Source: Aquilonibacter sp963703325
GTDB lineage: Bacteria; Vulcanimicrobiota; Vulcanimicrobiia; Vulcanimicrobiales; Vulcanimicrobiaceae
Length of the DNA stretch: 64,000 bases
Reading direction: 5' to 3'
Assembly (NCBI GenBank): GCA_963703325.1
Contig: OY969805.1
Location: 744,001 to 808,000, forward strand
Positions 1-8,562 of the stretch are shown one piece after another (positions within the stretch are counted from its first letter, which is position 1; each line of letters starts with the position of its first letter). The notes beneath the pieces were generated by a model. That model did not search any database. It was not told the DNA's origin and worked only from the letters and a program-made list of their open reading frames with translations. A program made the position numbers and the translations under genes.

Positions 1-370
1 TCCAGAAGCTGATCATGTTCAGCCATGGGAACGCCACGTCGCGCGCGCCGATTTGCAGCGGCATGATCACGTTGCCGAAGCCGCCGGTAAGCAACGGAAT
101 GATCACCAGCCACACCATCGACGACCCGTGCATCGAGTAGACCTCGTTGTACACGTCGGGACTTACGAAGCCGCCGTTGGCATTGAGGAGCTGGGTGCGA
201 ATGACTTCGGCGAGCATGCCGGCGAGGATCAAGAACACGAAGCCGGTGATTAGGTACTGAATTCCGATGATCTTGTGATCGATCGAGAAGATGTACCGCC
301 GAACGAAGCCTTGCGGCTCGGGGTGGATGTGGTCGGCGATGCCGCCGGCATGTACCGCTGTTGCTGACAT
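1..370 (-). CDS. ctaD: Cytochrome c oxidase subunit I (5' part, runs off the window)
   Basis: The first 123 codons translate to a protein starting MSATAVHAGGIADHIHPEPQ, followed by the FIFSIDHK-like RYIFSIDHKIIG segment and a first membrane helix. The MHGSSM motif contains the low-spin heme a histidine ligand conserved in subunit I of heme-copper oxidases. It lies 21 bp downstream of the subunit II gene on the same strand, the usual ctaC-ctaD order. The protein would carry the heme a and the heme a3/CuB oxygen-reducing centre in the cytoplasmic membrane. Only the N-terminal part is in the window, so the proton-channel residues cannot be checked. Confidence 0.93.
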   Translation of the reverse strand, partial: MSATAVHAGGIADHIHPEPQGFVRRYIFSIDHKIIGIQYLITGFVFLILAGMLAEVIRTQLLNANGGFVSPDVYNEVYSMHGSSMVWLVIIPLLTGGFGNVIMPLQIGARDVAFPWLNMISFW

Positions 371-391
371 GGCTGGTCTATAACTCCCGGA

Positions 392-1528
392 TTACTTCAA
401 CGTGTTCAAGTAAGCGACGAGGTTGGCGATATCTTTATCGGAGAGTCCGTTTTGCGTCGCGTCCGGCATGTGGCCCAAATCACCGGTGTAGCCCTTTTCC
501 AGAATCGTCGCAACGTCGGCGGGTGTCGCGGGATCGCCGTCGACGAGATTCGGGTGCGAAGGGTCGTGCAGGACGCCTTTGAGGCCCGGACCAACGATGC
601 GTTGCGAGAACGGCCCGAGCGCATGACACGCGCTGCACTTTTGTGCGAACAGCGCTTGCCCCGCGGCGGCGTCACCGCCGGTCAGACTGACCGTGCCGGT
701 CGTCGTCGGTAACGCATTGCTCACGTTCGCGTTTTTGACTTGCCAGCCGCGATACCACTTCTGGAAATCTGCCGGTGAATCGACGACGAGCCACTGCGCG
801 CTCGGATTCGCCTTGCCGTTTTCGCCCGGCACTTGCGCGTTCATCATGCCGTGGTCGGTGCCGCAGAACTCGGTGCAGATGATCGGGTAGCGGCCGACGC
901 GCGTCGGCGTGAACCGAATCGTATTGATCAGCCCCGGCACCATGTCGGCTTTCAGACGGAAGGCCGGCACCCAAAATGAGTGGATCACGTCGGACGACGT
1001 GACGTTGAGCACCACCGGTTGATTCACCGGGAGGTGCATCTCGCTCGTCACTTCACCGTTGATCTGCGGATAACGGAACGTGAAATACCACTGGTGGCCG
1101 AGCGATTCGACAACCAAGCCATTTACCGGCTGCGCGACCTGTATCTGGTACCAAATCCTCACGCTCAGAATCGAGAGCAATACGACGAAGAGCGTGGGGA
1201 TCAGCGTCCACCAGAACTCGAGGACGTGGTTGTCGTGCACTTGCACGCCGATCGCGTCGGGGCCGTCGGCGGCCTTGGCGCGGAATGCGATCGAGAAATA
1301 GATCAGGTAGCCGCCGACAAAAATGAAGAGCGCGGTACCGGAGGCCGCCATGAAACGCAGCAGCGCATCGACTTGTTCACCAGGCTGCGCAGCGACGATC
1401 GGCATGACCGTATCCATCGGGGCGATCACCCAATAGATGATGCCGAAGATCGACAAGACCGCAAGTACGGCGGTGACGGTCCAAAAGCCACGGCCAAGCG
1501 AAACGCCCGTAGCGCGATTCTCAACCAA
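392..1528 (-). CDS. ctaC: Cytochrome c oxidase subunit II fused to cytochrome c (caa3 type)
   Basis: This 378-residue protein has two N-terminal membrane helices (about 14-35 and 62-82) and a periplasmic cupredoxin domain. The CuA ligands are H183 and C218-E220-C222-H226-M229. A C-terminal cytochrome c domain follows, with heme motif CSACH at 298-302 and a distal Met in GHMPDA. A subunit II with fused cytochrome c is the hallmark of caa3 oxidases, which take electrons through their own heme. The start is TTG, supported by a GGAGAGA ribosome-binding site just upstream. It is cotranscribed with ctaD. The start codon is the only uncertain point. Confidence 0.95.
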   Translation of the reverse strand: MVENRATGVSLGRGFWTVTAVLAVLSIFGIIYWVIAPMDTVMPIVAAQPGEQVDALLRFMAASGTALFIFVGGYLIYFSIAFRAKAADGPDAIGVQVHDNHVLEFWWTLIPTLFVVLLSILSVRIWYQIQVAQPVNGLVVESLGHQWYFTFRYPQINGEVTSEMHLPVNQPVVLNVTSSDVIHSFWVPAFRLKADMVPGLINTIRFTPTRVGRYPIICTEFCGTDHGMMNAQVPGENGKANPSAQWLVVDSPADFQKWYRGWQVKNANVSNALPTTTGTVSLTGGDAAAGQALFAQKCSACHALGPFSQRIVGPGLKGVLHDPSHPNLVDGDPATPADVATILEKGYTGDLGHMPDATQNGLSDKDIANLVAYLNTLK

Positions 1529-1557
1529 CGATCTCTCTCCCTAACCTCGCGAGTCTT

Positions 1558-2241
1558 TCATTTACCCCTCCCTTTAGGCGCGCGGGCGGCAAACTCCCCG
1601 ACGAGCCAATCGGTATTCGTGATCGCGCTACCGACCACGACCGCATCGGCACCGGCGTCGAACGCGGCCGCAAGGTCGCTCGGCCGGTGCACACCGCCTT
1701 CGGCTACGACAAATCCGTCAAGCTCCGCAAGTTCGGCGGTCAGCGCGAGCGCCGGCAAGGGCGTTCCTGCGGTTTCATCAGTATAGCTGCAAAGGGTGGT
1801 CGCGAGTATCTCCGCGCCGGCGGCTAACGCGGCGAGCGCGTCCCCAGCGCTCGAGCAGTCGGCCATCGCAATACAGCCCGCGTCGTGGATCGCGGTGACC
1901 AGGGTCTCTGCCGTCGAGCCATCGGGACGCGGGCGCGCCGTCGCATCGAACGCAACGATCTCGACGCCACATGCGGCGACTTCGCGCACGGATTCAACTG
2001 TGGCCGTGATGTACGGTGCGAAGCCGGGATAATCGATCTTAATCAACCCGATCATCGGCACGCGCAACCGCGTGCGTGCCGCTTGGAGATTCGCGGCGCC
2101 TTGCATCCGTACTCCGGCTGCGCCGTTGCATTGCGCAGCGTCCGCCATGGCGGCGAGCACGAGCGGATCGTCAATCGCCGAGCCGCTCCAAGCCTGGACG
2201 GATACGATCAGGCCGCCGCGCAACCGTTCGAGCGTCTTCAT
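1558..2241 (-). CDS. nanE: N-acetylmannosamine-6-phosphate 2-epimerase (NanE family)
   Basis: The protein is 227 residues starting MKTLERLRGGLIVSVQAW, a TIM barrel of the length usual for NanE. GLIVSVQ at the N terminus, the GLIKIDYP segment and the phosphate-binding VVEGG/VVGSAIT region near the C terminus fit the family, which converts ManNAc-6-P to GlcNAc-6-P in the cytoplasm. A longer in-frame extension upstream is only read-through of the preceding gene in another frame. The ATG overlaps the stop of the upstream kinase gene by ATGA, so translation is coupled and the start is well supported. It is the last gene of an amino-sugar operon. Confidence 0.9.
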   Translation of the reverse strand: MKTLERLRGGLIVSVQAWSGSAIDDPLVLAAMADAAQCNGAAGVRMQGAANLQAARTRLRVPMIGLIKIDYPGFAPYITATVESVREVAACGVEIVAFDATARPRPDGSTAETLVTAIHDAGCIAMADCSSAGDALAALAAGAEILATTLCSYTDETAGTPLPALALTAELAELDGFVVAEGGVHRPSDLAAAFDAGADAVVVGSAITNTDWLVGEFAARAPKGRGK

Positions 2242-3077
2242 AATCGTTGCGCCAAGATCAGGGCGCCTTCGGCCGGGCCGGCGACCGGCTCGATAAGATC
2301 GCAATCGGGCAACAGCGCGCGCGTAGACTCGTGCACGCGCTGCAAAAACGAGGTGTCGCGCAGCATCCCGCCCACAAACGCGACCGAACAGGGACGTTCG
2401 AGCACCGCATGCGCAGCGAGCGTCGCGAGCGCGCGCGCCGACATGTCGGCGATCTCTCCGTCGCCTAAGGCAACCGGAGCAAACGACGCCAGGCGCTCGC
2501 GCGAAATCTCGCCGCTGTAGAAGGCACGCACGAGTTCGCGCACGCCTGCGACGTTGAAATATTCGAGCAGCGGGGCTGCTCGCGCTTCCCCCTGCGCAAT
2601 CGCACGCTCGATCGACCTGCGCACGGTCCAAAAGGCACTTCCCTCGTCCCCGAAGAGATAGCCCCATCCGCCGGTGGTTTTTGCACGGCCATCCGGTGCT
2701 ACCGTATAGGCAACCGATCCGGTGCCGGCGATCACCACCACTCCCGGCGCGCCGTTAAGCGCGCCCGCGTGCGCGATCGGAGCGTCGTGCACCAAGATCC
2801 AGCGTTGCGCCGGGAGCCGCGGCGGCAGTCCGTAGACGTGCCCCTCGTATCCGGAGACACCGGCAACGATGCCATCGAAGTACGAATCCGGCGGAAGGTC
2901 CGCAGCCGCCAGCGCGGCGGCAACCGCACCTTCGAGCGCGTCGCGCAATCGCGTGGAATCCGCGGTGACGCCGATCTCGTCGGCGGCGCCGCTCGTTCCC
3001 CGCGCGAGCACGCGCGTTCCGTCGCCGATCGCGGCCGTTGTGCCGCTCTGTCCGCCGTCGATACCCGCGAAGAGCAT
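2238..3077 (-). CDS. BadF/BadG-type ATPase, probable N-acetylglucosamine kinase
   Basis: The 279-residue protein begins with the phosphate-1 motif FAGIDGGQSGTTAAI and contains VVIAGTGSVAY (phosphate-2/adenosine-type motif) and GGWGYLFGDEGSAFW. These are typical of the BadF/BadG/BcrA/BcrD family that includes eukaryotic and bacterial N-acetylglucosamine kinases (NagK). The ATGA overlap with nanE and the GH20 hexosaminidase encoded elsewhere in the window favour an amino-sugar kinase giving GlcNAc-6-P or ManNAc-6-P. Exact sugar specificity cannot be read from the sequence. No nagA deacetylase is seen nearby. Confidence 0.85.
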   Translation of the reverse strand: MLFAGIDGGQSGTTAAIGDGTRVLARGTSGAADEIGVTADSTRLRDALEGAVAAALAAADLPPDSYFDGIVAGVSGYEGHVYGLPPRLPAQRWILVHDAPIAHAGALNGAPGVVVIAGTGSVAYTVAPDGRAKTTGGWGYLFGDEGSAFWTVRRSIERAIAQGEARAAPLLEYFNVAGVRELVRAFYSGEISRERLASFAPVALGDGEIADMSARALATLAAHAVLERPCSVAFVGGMLRDTSFLQRVHESTRALLPDCDLIEPVAGPAEGALILAQRL

Positions 3078-3079
3078 CG

Positions 3080-3382
3080 TTAGCGCAACGCAACCATAGC
3101 GCGGGCATAGGCGTCGGCTGCTTCTTCGCGCGCGCGACGGGACTGCATGCCGCGCACTTCACCGATCGCTTCGCGGTGGTGATACAGCTCGTGGAACACG
3201 CAGCGAGCCACGAATTCTTCGCGCGCGTCACCGCAATACCGCTGCACGATGCGTGCGTTGATGCGAATCTGTGGCCCCGACGGATCGTATTCCGAACGCA
3301 ACTCGGTTGCGCCCCAGTCGCCGAGATCCTCAAAGACGACCTCGACGCCGTAGCCGCGCGCAGCATCCAGCGCCGGGTTCAC
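3080..3382 (-). CDS. Small HExxH protein, putative metallopeptidase-like (unknown)
   Basis: This 100-residue protein contains CVFHELYHHREAIGEV, with an HExxH zinc-binding motif at H64-E65-H68. The third ligand is not obvious; acidic residues near AREEAADAYARAM could serve. It resembles minimal zincin domains in size and spacing, but I do not recognise a named family. It sits between the FAD oxidoreductase gene (ATGA overlap at 3379-3382) and the kinase gene (2-bp gap), so it belongs to the amino-sugar operon. No signal peptide or membrane helix is visible, so it is probably cytoplasmic. Confidence 0.7.
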   Translation of the reverse strand: MNPALDAARGYGVEVVFEDLGDWGATELRSEYDPSGPQIRINARIVQRYCGDAREEFVARCVFHELYHHREAIGEVRGMQSRRAREEAADAYARAMVALR

Positions 3383-4740
3383 GCCGTCCTGCGCAAATCA
3401 ACGCCGTCGGCCATCAACGTCGACCGCAAAAGATCGGTATCGATTTCCGAAACGGCGACGCTGCGTTCGCTCGCGAGTGCGGCTGCAGTGCCCGCGGCTT
3501 GTCCGAGTGTCATTACCGTCGGGGTAAGACGCGTCGACGCGAGCGCTTCGTGCGTGGTCGAAATACACCGGCCGGCGACGAGCAATTGCTCGCGATTTAT
3601 CGGCACCAGGCAGCGGTACGGAATTTCGTAGCTCGATCCCGGTGGCGGCCGATGCGTGGTCGTGCCGCTTCCAGACGGATTGTGGATGTCGATGGGATAT
3701 GCGCTGCGCGCAACGGCGTCGGGAAACTGCCGCGCGTGCAGCACGTCATCGGCCGTCAACGTGTAGCGCCCCTCGATGCGGCGCGACTCGCGAATACCGA
3801 CCTGCGTGCCGGTCGCCGCGATGCGCGCATTCTCGAATCCCGGCACGCGCTCGCGGAAGAACTGCAGCAACTGCATCACTTGCAGGCGCGACTCGACCTC
3901 GGCGCGCGTGAGGTCGACCGGATCGAGCGGATCGATATCCGTCACGCGAGTCATGTTCACGGTCACCTCGTCGGGATACGGCGAGATGAAAAACGACACG
4001 AGTTCGCGTGGCACATCGACCAGGCCATCGGCTTGTGCCTGCGACCACAGATCGTACAATCCCGCGACAGCCGTGAGCGTATGGGCGGTTCGCTCGTGCG
4101 CCTTGAGCGAGGTGCGCATCTGATCGGCATGCATCCGCACGTACGTGGCGGTCTTTGCGAGATCGACGTGACTGAGGCGAAACATCAAACTCGCCGGCTG
4201 CACGCGCCCGCGCTCGTCGCCTTGCTGTGTCGGCACGCCGGCGGACGCGGCGACGTGTGCGTCGGCAGTCGCATCGATGACCACACGCGCGCGATAGCTG
4301 CGGCCGCCGCCGACCGTGGCAACGCTGGCGCCGACCACGCGATCGCCCTCGACATGCGTGCCGAGAAACCAGGCGTGCAACAACAACTCAGTGCCGGCTT
4401 CGCGCATCATTTCGAAGAGCAACGCTTTGTGAATCTCCGGGTCGAACGGCGTGATCGTCGGGACATAGTCGGAGGAGTCGGCGACGTGGCCCGGTGATGC
4501 TCCGCGGCGCATCAAGCGCTCGACGATTTCTTGCGCGATGCCGCCGACGATGCGCTCGGTTCCGGAATGAAAAGTCATCCAGGGTCCCACCATCGCCGCC
4601 GTTGCCGTTCCGCCCAGGAACCCGTAGCGTTCGATCAACAGCGTGCGCGCACCGTGACGCGACGCCGCCAGCGCTGCCGCACACCCGGCATTGCCGCCGC
4701 CGATGATAAGCACGTCATATGCCCCTGCGGTACCCACCAC
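3379..4740 (-). CDS. FAD-dependent oxidoreductase (FAD_oxidored family)
   Basis: The 453-residue protein opens with a Rossmann dinucleotide fold: YDVLIIGGGNAGCAAA with the GxGxxG at 14-19, and LLIERYGFLGG with the ribose-binding Glu. The RVVIDATADAHVAASAG and GRCISTTHEAL segments match the FAD-dependent oxidoreductases often annotated PF12831, whose substrates are mostly unknown. The start codon is GTG, and no strong ribosome-binding site is visible. It is the first gene of the operon with the HExxH protein, the sugar kinase and nanE, which suggests a role in sugar or amino-sugar oxidation. That role is inference from context. Confidence 0.82.
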   Translation of the reverse strand: MVGTAGAYDVLIIGGGNAGCAAALAASRHGARTLLIERYGFLGGTATAAMVGPWMTFHSGTERIVGGIAQEIVERLMRRGASPGHVADSSDYVPTITPFDPEIHKALLFEMMREAGTELLLHAWFLGTHVEGDRVVGASVATVGGGRSYRARVVIDATADAHVAASAGVPTQQGDERGRVQPASLMFRLSHVDLAKTATYVRMHADQMRTSLKAHERTAHTLTAVAGLYDLWSQAQADGLVDVPRELVSFFISPYPDEVTVNMTRVTDIDPLDPVDLTRAEVESRLQVMQLLQFFRERVPGFENARIAATGTQVGIRESRRIEGRYTLTADDVLHARQFPDAVARSAYPIDIHNPSGSGTTTHRPPPGSSYEIPYRCLVPINREQLLVAGRCISTTHEALASTRLTPTVMTLGQAAGTAAALASERSVAVSEIDTDLLRSTLMADGVDLRRTA

Positions 4741-4779
4741 GCAGGGGTACGCCTGTTAAGACAAGTATTCCGCTGCCCA

Positions 4780-5056
4780 AAGGAGCCTCCGAAGAAGTTC
4801 ATGCACCAATCGTTTGCACCGGAAACGCGCAAATGTGAGAAGCCGGCGACCGAGCATACCCCGCGGTCTGTGGGGGAGCGGGCGACGAAGCAGGTGCGCG
4901 CTTTCGGTGCAAACCCGCAGGGCGAGCGGTTCGCTCGCTCAATCCATCGTCGCTGCGTCGGTCACGATGCACAGAGGCATCGCTTCCTCCTCGCTCCTCA
5001 TTTTAGAGCGAGCGAAGCGCTCGCAATTGGCTCAGCAACTTCTTCGGAGGCTCCTT
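4780..5056. repeat. 277-bp structured inverted-repeat element (MITE-like or leader RNA)
   Basis: The ends are a perfect 20-bp inverted repeat (4780-4799, AAGGAGCCTCCGAAGAAGTT; 5037-5056), and similarity continues inward to about 34 nt. Inside lie a 15/17 inverted pair (4813-4829 with 4897-4913) and three compact hairpins: 4922-4938, 4965-4982 (6-bp stem) and 5008-5024. The first and last share stem GCGAGCG. No credible ORF is present and no target duplication is obvious at the ends. The right arm contributes the GGAGG Shine-Dalgarno sequence of the permease that starts at 5058. It may be a non-autonomous mobile element or a cis-regulatory leader. Confidence 0.6.
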
Positions 5057-5057
5057 G

Positions 5058-6563
5058 ATGCTGCTACAACGTGTGAAGCCGCTCGAGCGGCTCTTGGCCG
5101 AGACCAGAGACAACGCCCACAGTCTCAAGAAGACGCTTGGTCCCGTCTCGCTGATCGCGATGGGCATCGGCGCCATTATCGGCACCGGCATCTTCGTCCT
5201 TACCGGCGTCGCCGCGGCCAAATACACCGGTCCGTCCCTGACGGTCTCGTTCATCATCGCCGGATTTGTGAGCGCTTTCGCAGCGCTCTGTTATTCGGAG
5301 GTAGCAAGCCGCGTCCCGATCGCCGGTAGCGCATACACGTTCGCCTACGCCTCGCTCGGTGAGTTCATCGCTTGGATCATTGGTTGGGACCTCGTGCTCG
5401 AGTATGCACTTGGCGCGGCCACCGTCAGCGTCGGCTGGTCCGGATACTTCTACACGGTCGTGAAGAACATTACGGGGTTCCAGATTCCGCTCTCGCTGAT
5501 GCACAATCCCTGGGACACGGGTCCGATGGGCGAACCAATGCATGGAATCATGAATCTGCCTGCATTTGGCATCATCTGTCTCATCGGAGTCTTGCTCTAC
5601 CGCGGAACGCGCGAATCGGCGATTGTCAACAACATCATCGTGGCGATCAAGGTCTGCGTCGTCCTGTTCTTTATCGCGATCGGTGTCGGCCACGTGAATA
5701 GCGCAAACTGGTCGCCCTATTTTCCGTACACGCTCGGCGGGACGTTCTTCGGGGCATTCTTCGTCTTTTTCGCCTACATCGGCTTCGACGCGGTATCGAC
5801 CGCAGCCGAAGAATCGGTCAATCCGAAAAAGGACATGCCGATCGGCATTATCGGAAGCCTTGCAGTTTGTACCGTACTGTACCTTATCGTCGCGGCGATC
5901 CTGACAGGCATCGTTCCGTACAACCATCTCAACGTGCCGCAGCCGGTAGCGTATGCCATCGATCAAATCGGCATGCCTTGGGCCGGAGCGATTATCGCTC
6001 TCGGCGCGATCGCGGGCCTGACGACGGTATTACTCGTCATGATGTTCGGGCAGACGCGCGTCTTCTTTGCGATGTCGCGCGACGGTCTGTTGCCCGCTTT
6101 TTTCTCAAAAGTCCACCCGAAGTTCCGGACGCCGACGATTACGACGATCATCTTCACCCTTCTGATCGCGATCGCTGGGTCGTTGACTCCGATCAGCATC
6201 CTGGGCGAGTTGACGAATACCGGCACGCTCTTCGCGTTCGTGCTCGTCTCGATCGCGCTGCCGATCCTGCGTAAGCGCTATCCCTCAACAACAGGTTACC
6301 AAGTCCCCGGAGGGCCGCTGCTCGTTCCGGTGATCTCCGTTATTCTTTCGGGCCTGCTGTTTCTCGCACCGATCTGGTCGCCGCTGTTGGCGAAGGCCCT
6401 CGGTCTTACAATCGACGTGAAGTACATCCTCGGCCTTCCGCTGCCGATATTTGCTTTCATCGTGTGGATGCTCGTCGGACTGATTGTGTACTTTACCTAC
6501 AGCCGCTCGAATAGCACGGTCGGCAAGGACGAAGCTGCCGCTACGCGAGCCGCTTCACCGTGA
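5058..6563 (+). CDS. APC-superfamily amino acid permease
   Basis: About 501 residues with 12 or more hydrophobic helices. The first helix has the amino-acid-binding GIGAIIGTGIFVLTGVAA signature of the APC family (cationic amino acid transporter/YfnA type). It would be an inner-membrane proton-coupled amino-acid symporter; the substrate cannot be specified. The ATG at 5058 is preferred over a TTG immediately upstream because GGAGG lies 7 nt before it. That GGAGG is part of the right arm of the 277-bp inverted-repeat element, so base pairing of the two arms could mask it. The 3' end overlaps the convergent hyuA-like gene by 23 bp. Confidence 0.9.
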   Translation: MLLQRVKPLERLLAETRDNAHSLKKTLGPVSLIAMGIGAIIGTGIFVLTGVAAAKYTGPSLTVSFIIAGFVSAFAALCYSEVASRVPIAGSAYTFAYASLGEFIAWIIGWDLVLEYALGAATVSVGWSGYFYTVVKNITGFQIPLSLMHNPWDTGPMGEPMHGIMNLPAFGIICLIGVLLYRGTRESAIVNNIIVAIKVCVVLFFIAIGVGHVNSANWSPYFPYTLGGTFFGAFFVFFAYIGFDAVSTAAEESVNPKKDMPIGIIGSLAVCTVLYLIVAAILTGIVPYNHLNVPQPVAYAIDQIGMPWAGAIIALGAIAGLTTVLLVMMFGQTRVFFAMSRDGLLPAFFSKVHPKFRTPTITTIIFTLLIAIAGSLTPISILGELTNTGTLFAFVLVSIALPILRKRYPSTTGYQVPGGPLLVPVISVILSGLLFLAPIWSPLLAKALGLTIDVKYILGLPLPIFAFIVWMLVGLIVYFTYSRSNSTVGKDEAAATRAASP

Positions 6564-8553
6564 TAATCGTCACGGTGTCGTCCGGATCGCGACCCGCGAC
6601 CTCCTCGCGCACCAGCGCACGCGCCTGGTCGATGCTGCCGAGGCCGCTGAAATCCGCGATCCGGCCACGATGGAGAACGTAAAGGTCCGGTAGCGCGCGC
6701 CCGACGTCGCCGAACGAGGTAGCCGACTCCATCGCGAATTCAAGACGCGCATCGAGGGCCCTCACCGTCGTCTGCGTGACCCGCGCTCCGGGTAGTGCGA
6801 GCCGCACGACGCCGCGATCGTCGACGATGCGTGCAACGCCGCCGCTCGGTTCGACCCGCAGCGTGGTCGCAGCGCTCGCCGCTTCGACGAGCGCCGTAGC
6901 GCCCGACGCCGTCGCGCGCACGCGATTGTGCTGCGCATCGATCTCGACACTCACCTCAACGCGATCCGGAGCGGCACCGGCAGCGATCACGCGATCGGAC
7001 GCCTCGCGACGAATGCGCACGATATCTTCGGGCTGTGGATTGACGACCGTGCGTTCCACCACGTCGCGGACGAGGGCCAGTGCGACGCCGATCGGAGAGA
7101 TGACTTCCGCGTCGCGTGCGATCCGGTGCGCGAATCCATAGCGTTCTGCGACAAACGGGACGAGCGCGGTTGCAGCGCCGCCGCCACCGACGAGATCGAG
7201 CCCTTCGCGGGTGAGTCCATACTCGACAATCAATGTGCCGATGCAGCCGTACACTTTCGCAGCGGCAATTTCGAGCAGGCGGCGCGCCTGCGACTCGGCG
7301 TCGCCGCCGAACTCGCGAGCCAACAGCGCAAATGCCGCGCGTGCGGCGCGCTCGTTCCCGCGCGCGAAGGCATCGTCGGGAACGTAGCCGAGCAGATTGC
7401 TCGCGCAGGTCGGCGTGACTGTTGCATAGGTACCGTCGCGCAGAATGAAACGCACGTAATCGGGCGGTTCGTGCGGCGACGGAGCAAAGCGCTCCAGTCG
7501 CGCATCGACAAAATCCCCGTCTGCACAAAAAGCGGCATAGCGAGCGCCGGCGATGTGCGCCGAGCGCGGCCCGACGTCGACAATGCCGCGCGCATCGACG
7601 CGCGGCATACTGCCGCCGGCGATCCCGAGCGTACGCGAATCGATCGTATGCAGCATCGTCCGATGACCGCCGATGCGCGCCGAGCGAATCTGCGGACGGC
7701 CACCGCGAATCACACAGCAGTCGACGCTCGTGCCGCCGACCTCCAGAAAGATACCGTCGGTAATGTTTTCGTGCAGCAGCGCGCCGGCTACGCCGGCGGC
7801 GGGGCCGGAAAGCATCGTAAGGATCGGCCGGCGCATGACTTCGCGCACGTCCATAACCCCGCCGTCGCTGCGCATGATCATCAGCGGTGCGACAATCGAC
7901 GCGCGTTCCACGGCGGCGCGCGTCATCTCTGCGGTGCGCACCATCTTCGGCAAAATGGCAGCATTGAGGGCAGTGGTTCGGGTACGCGCGCGCAAGCCGT
8001 ACACCGCGGTTACGTCGTGTCCGCTGGTGGCGAGCATGCCGCGCGAGCGCGCCGCCGCGACTGCGTGGCGCTCACGTTCGGGATGGTCGACGCCGAACGG
8101 TTCGCTGACCGCCACCGCTTCGATGCCCTCGCGGACGAATTCGTCGAGCACGCGCTCGAGGGCGCCGGCATCGCGCGCGCGAGCAAATGCGATGTGCGGT
8201 GCGAACGAGTGGCCCGGCGCGAGCGCGACCGGGCGAAATCGCATCTGCGCGCGCGCGAGCCAGTTGCCGAGCGGCACCAGACCAACCACTCCGACGCGCG
8301 CCACGTCGCCTTCGAGCAGCGCATTCGTCGCCTGCGTCGTGGAGTGCGCGATAAACGCTACGTCGGCAGCATTCACGCCGCTCTCTTCGAGCATTCGCTC
8401 GATACCCGCAATGATACCGGCGGCGACACCTTGGGGTGCATCGTGCGTGGTCGGCACCTTGACGCGCGCAACCAGCGCGCCGCGCTCCGCGTCGATCGCC
8501 ACCACATCGGTGAATGTGCCCCCGACGTCGACGCCGATGCGAAGTTTGGTCAC
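6541..8553 (-). CDS. Hydantoinase/oxoprolinase family protein (HyuA type)
   Basis: The 670-residue protein begins with RIGVDVGGTFTDVVAID, the ATP-phosphate motif of the actin-fold HyuA/AcxA/5-oxoprolinase family, and has the second motif EVGGTSVDCCVI and GGGGAATAL near the middle. Members hydrolyse cyclic amides such as hydantoins or 5-oxoproline with ATP, usually with a HyuB partner; no hyuB is visible here. It starts at GTG, 9 bp after the cytochrome gene, so it is probably the third gene of the PQQ dehydrogenase operon. The substrate is unknown. Confidence 0.85.
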   Translation of the reverse strand: MTKLRIGVDVGGTFTDVVAIDAERGALVARVKVPTTHDAPQGVAAGIIAGIERMLEESGVNAADVAFIAHSTTQATNALLEGDVARVGVVGLVPLGNWLARAQMRFRPVALAPGHSFAPHIAFARARDAGALERVLDEFVREGIEAVAVSEPFGVDHPERERHAVAAARSRGMLATSGHDVTAVYGLRARTRTTALNAAILPKMVRTAEMTRAAVERASIVAPLMIMRSDGGVMDVREVMRRPILTMLSGPAAGVAGALLHENITDGIFLEVGGTSVDCCVIRGGRPQIRSARIGGHRTMLHTIDSRTLGIAGGSMPRVDARGIVDVGPRSAHIAGARYAAFCADGDFVDARLERFAPSPHEPPDYVRFILRDGTYATVTPTCASNLLGYVPDDAFARGNERAARAAFALLAREFGGDAESQARRLLEIAAAKVYGCIGTLIVEYGLTREGLDLVGGGGAATALVPFVAERYGFAHRIARDAEVISPIGVALALVRDVVERTVVNPQPEDIVRIRREASDRVIAAGAAPDRVEVSVEIDAQHNRVRATASGATALVEAASAATTLRVEPSGGVARIVDDRGVVRLALPGARVTQTTVRALDARLEFAMESATSFGDVGRALPDLYVLHRGRIADFSGLGSIDQARALVREEVAGRDPDDTVTIITVKRLA

Positions 8554-8562
8554 TGCGTCGGT

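Noticed and set aside
2242..2667. N-terminal extension of NanE
   Set aside because: The added sequence is Arg/Cys-rich shadow translation of the kinase gene; the ATGA overlap fixes the start at 2241.
4860..4945. Possible c-di-AMP (ydaO-type) riboswitch before the amino-acid permease
   Set aside because: GGGGGAGCGGG and a GGTG-AA-CCGC-like stretch are suggestive, but the other conserved blocks of that riboswitch are absent and the region is explained better by the inverted-repeat element.
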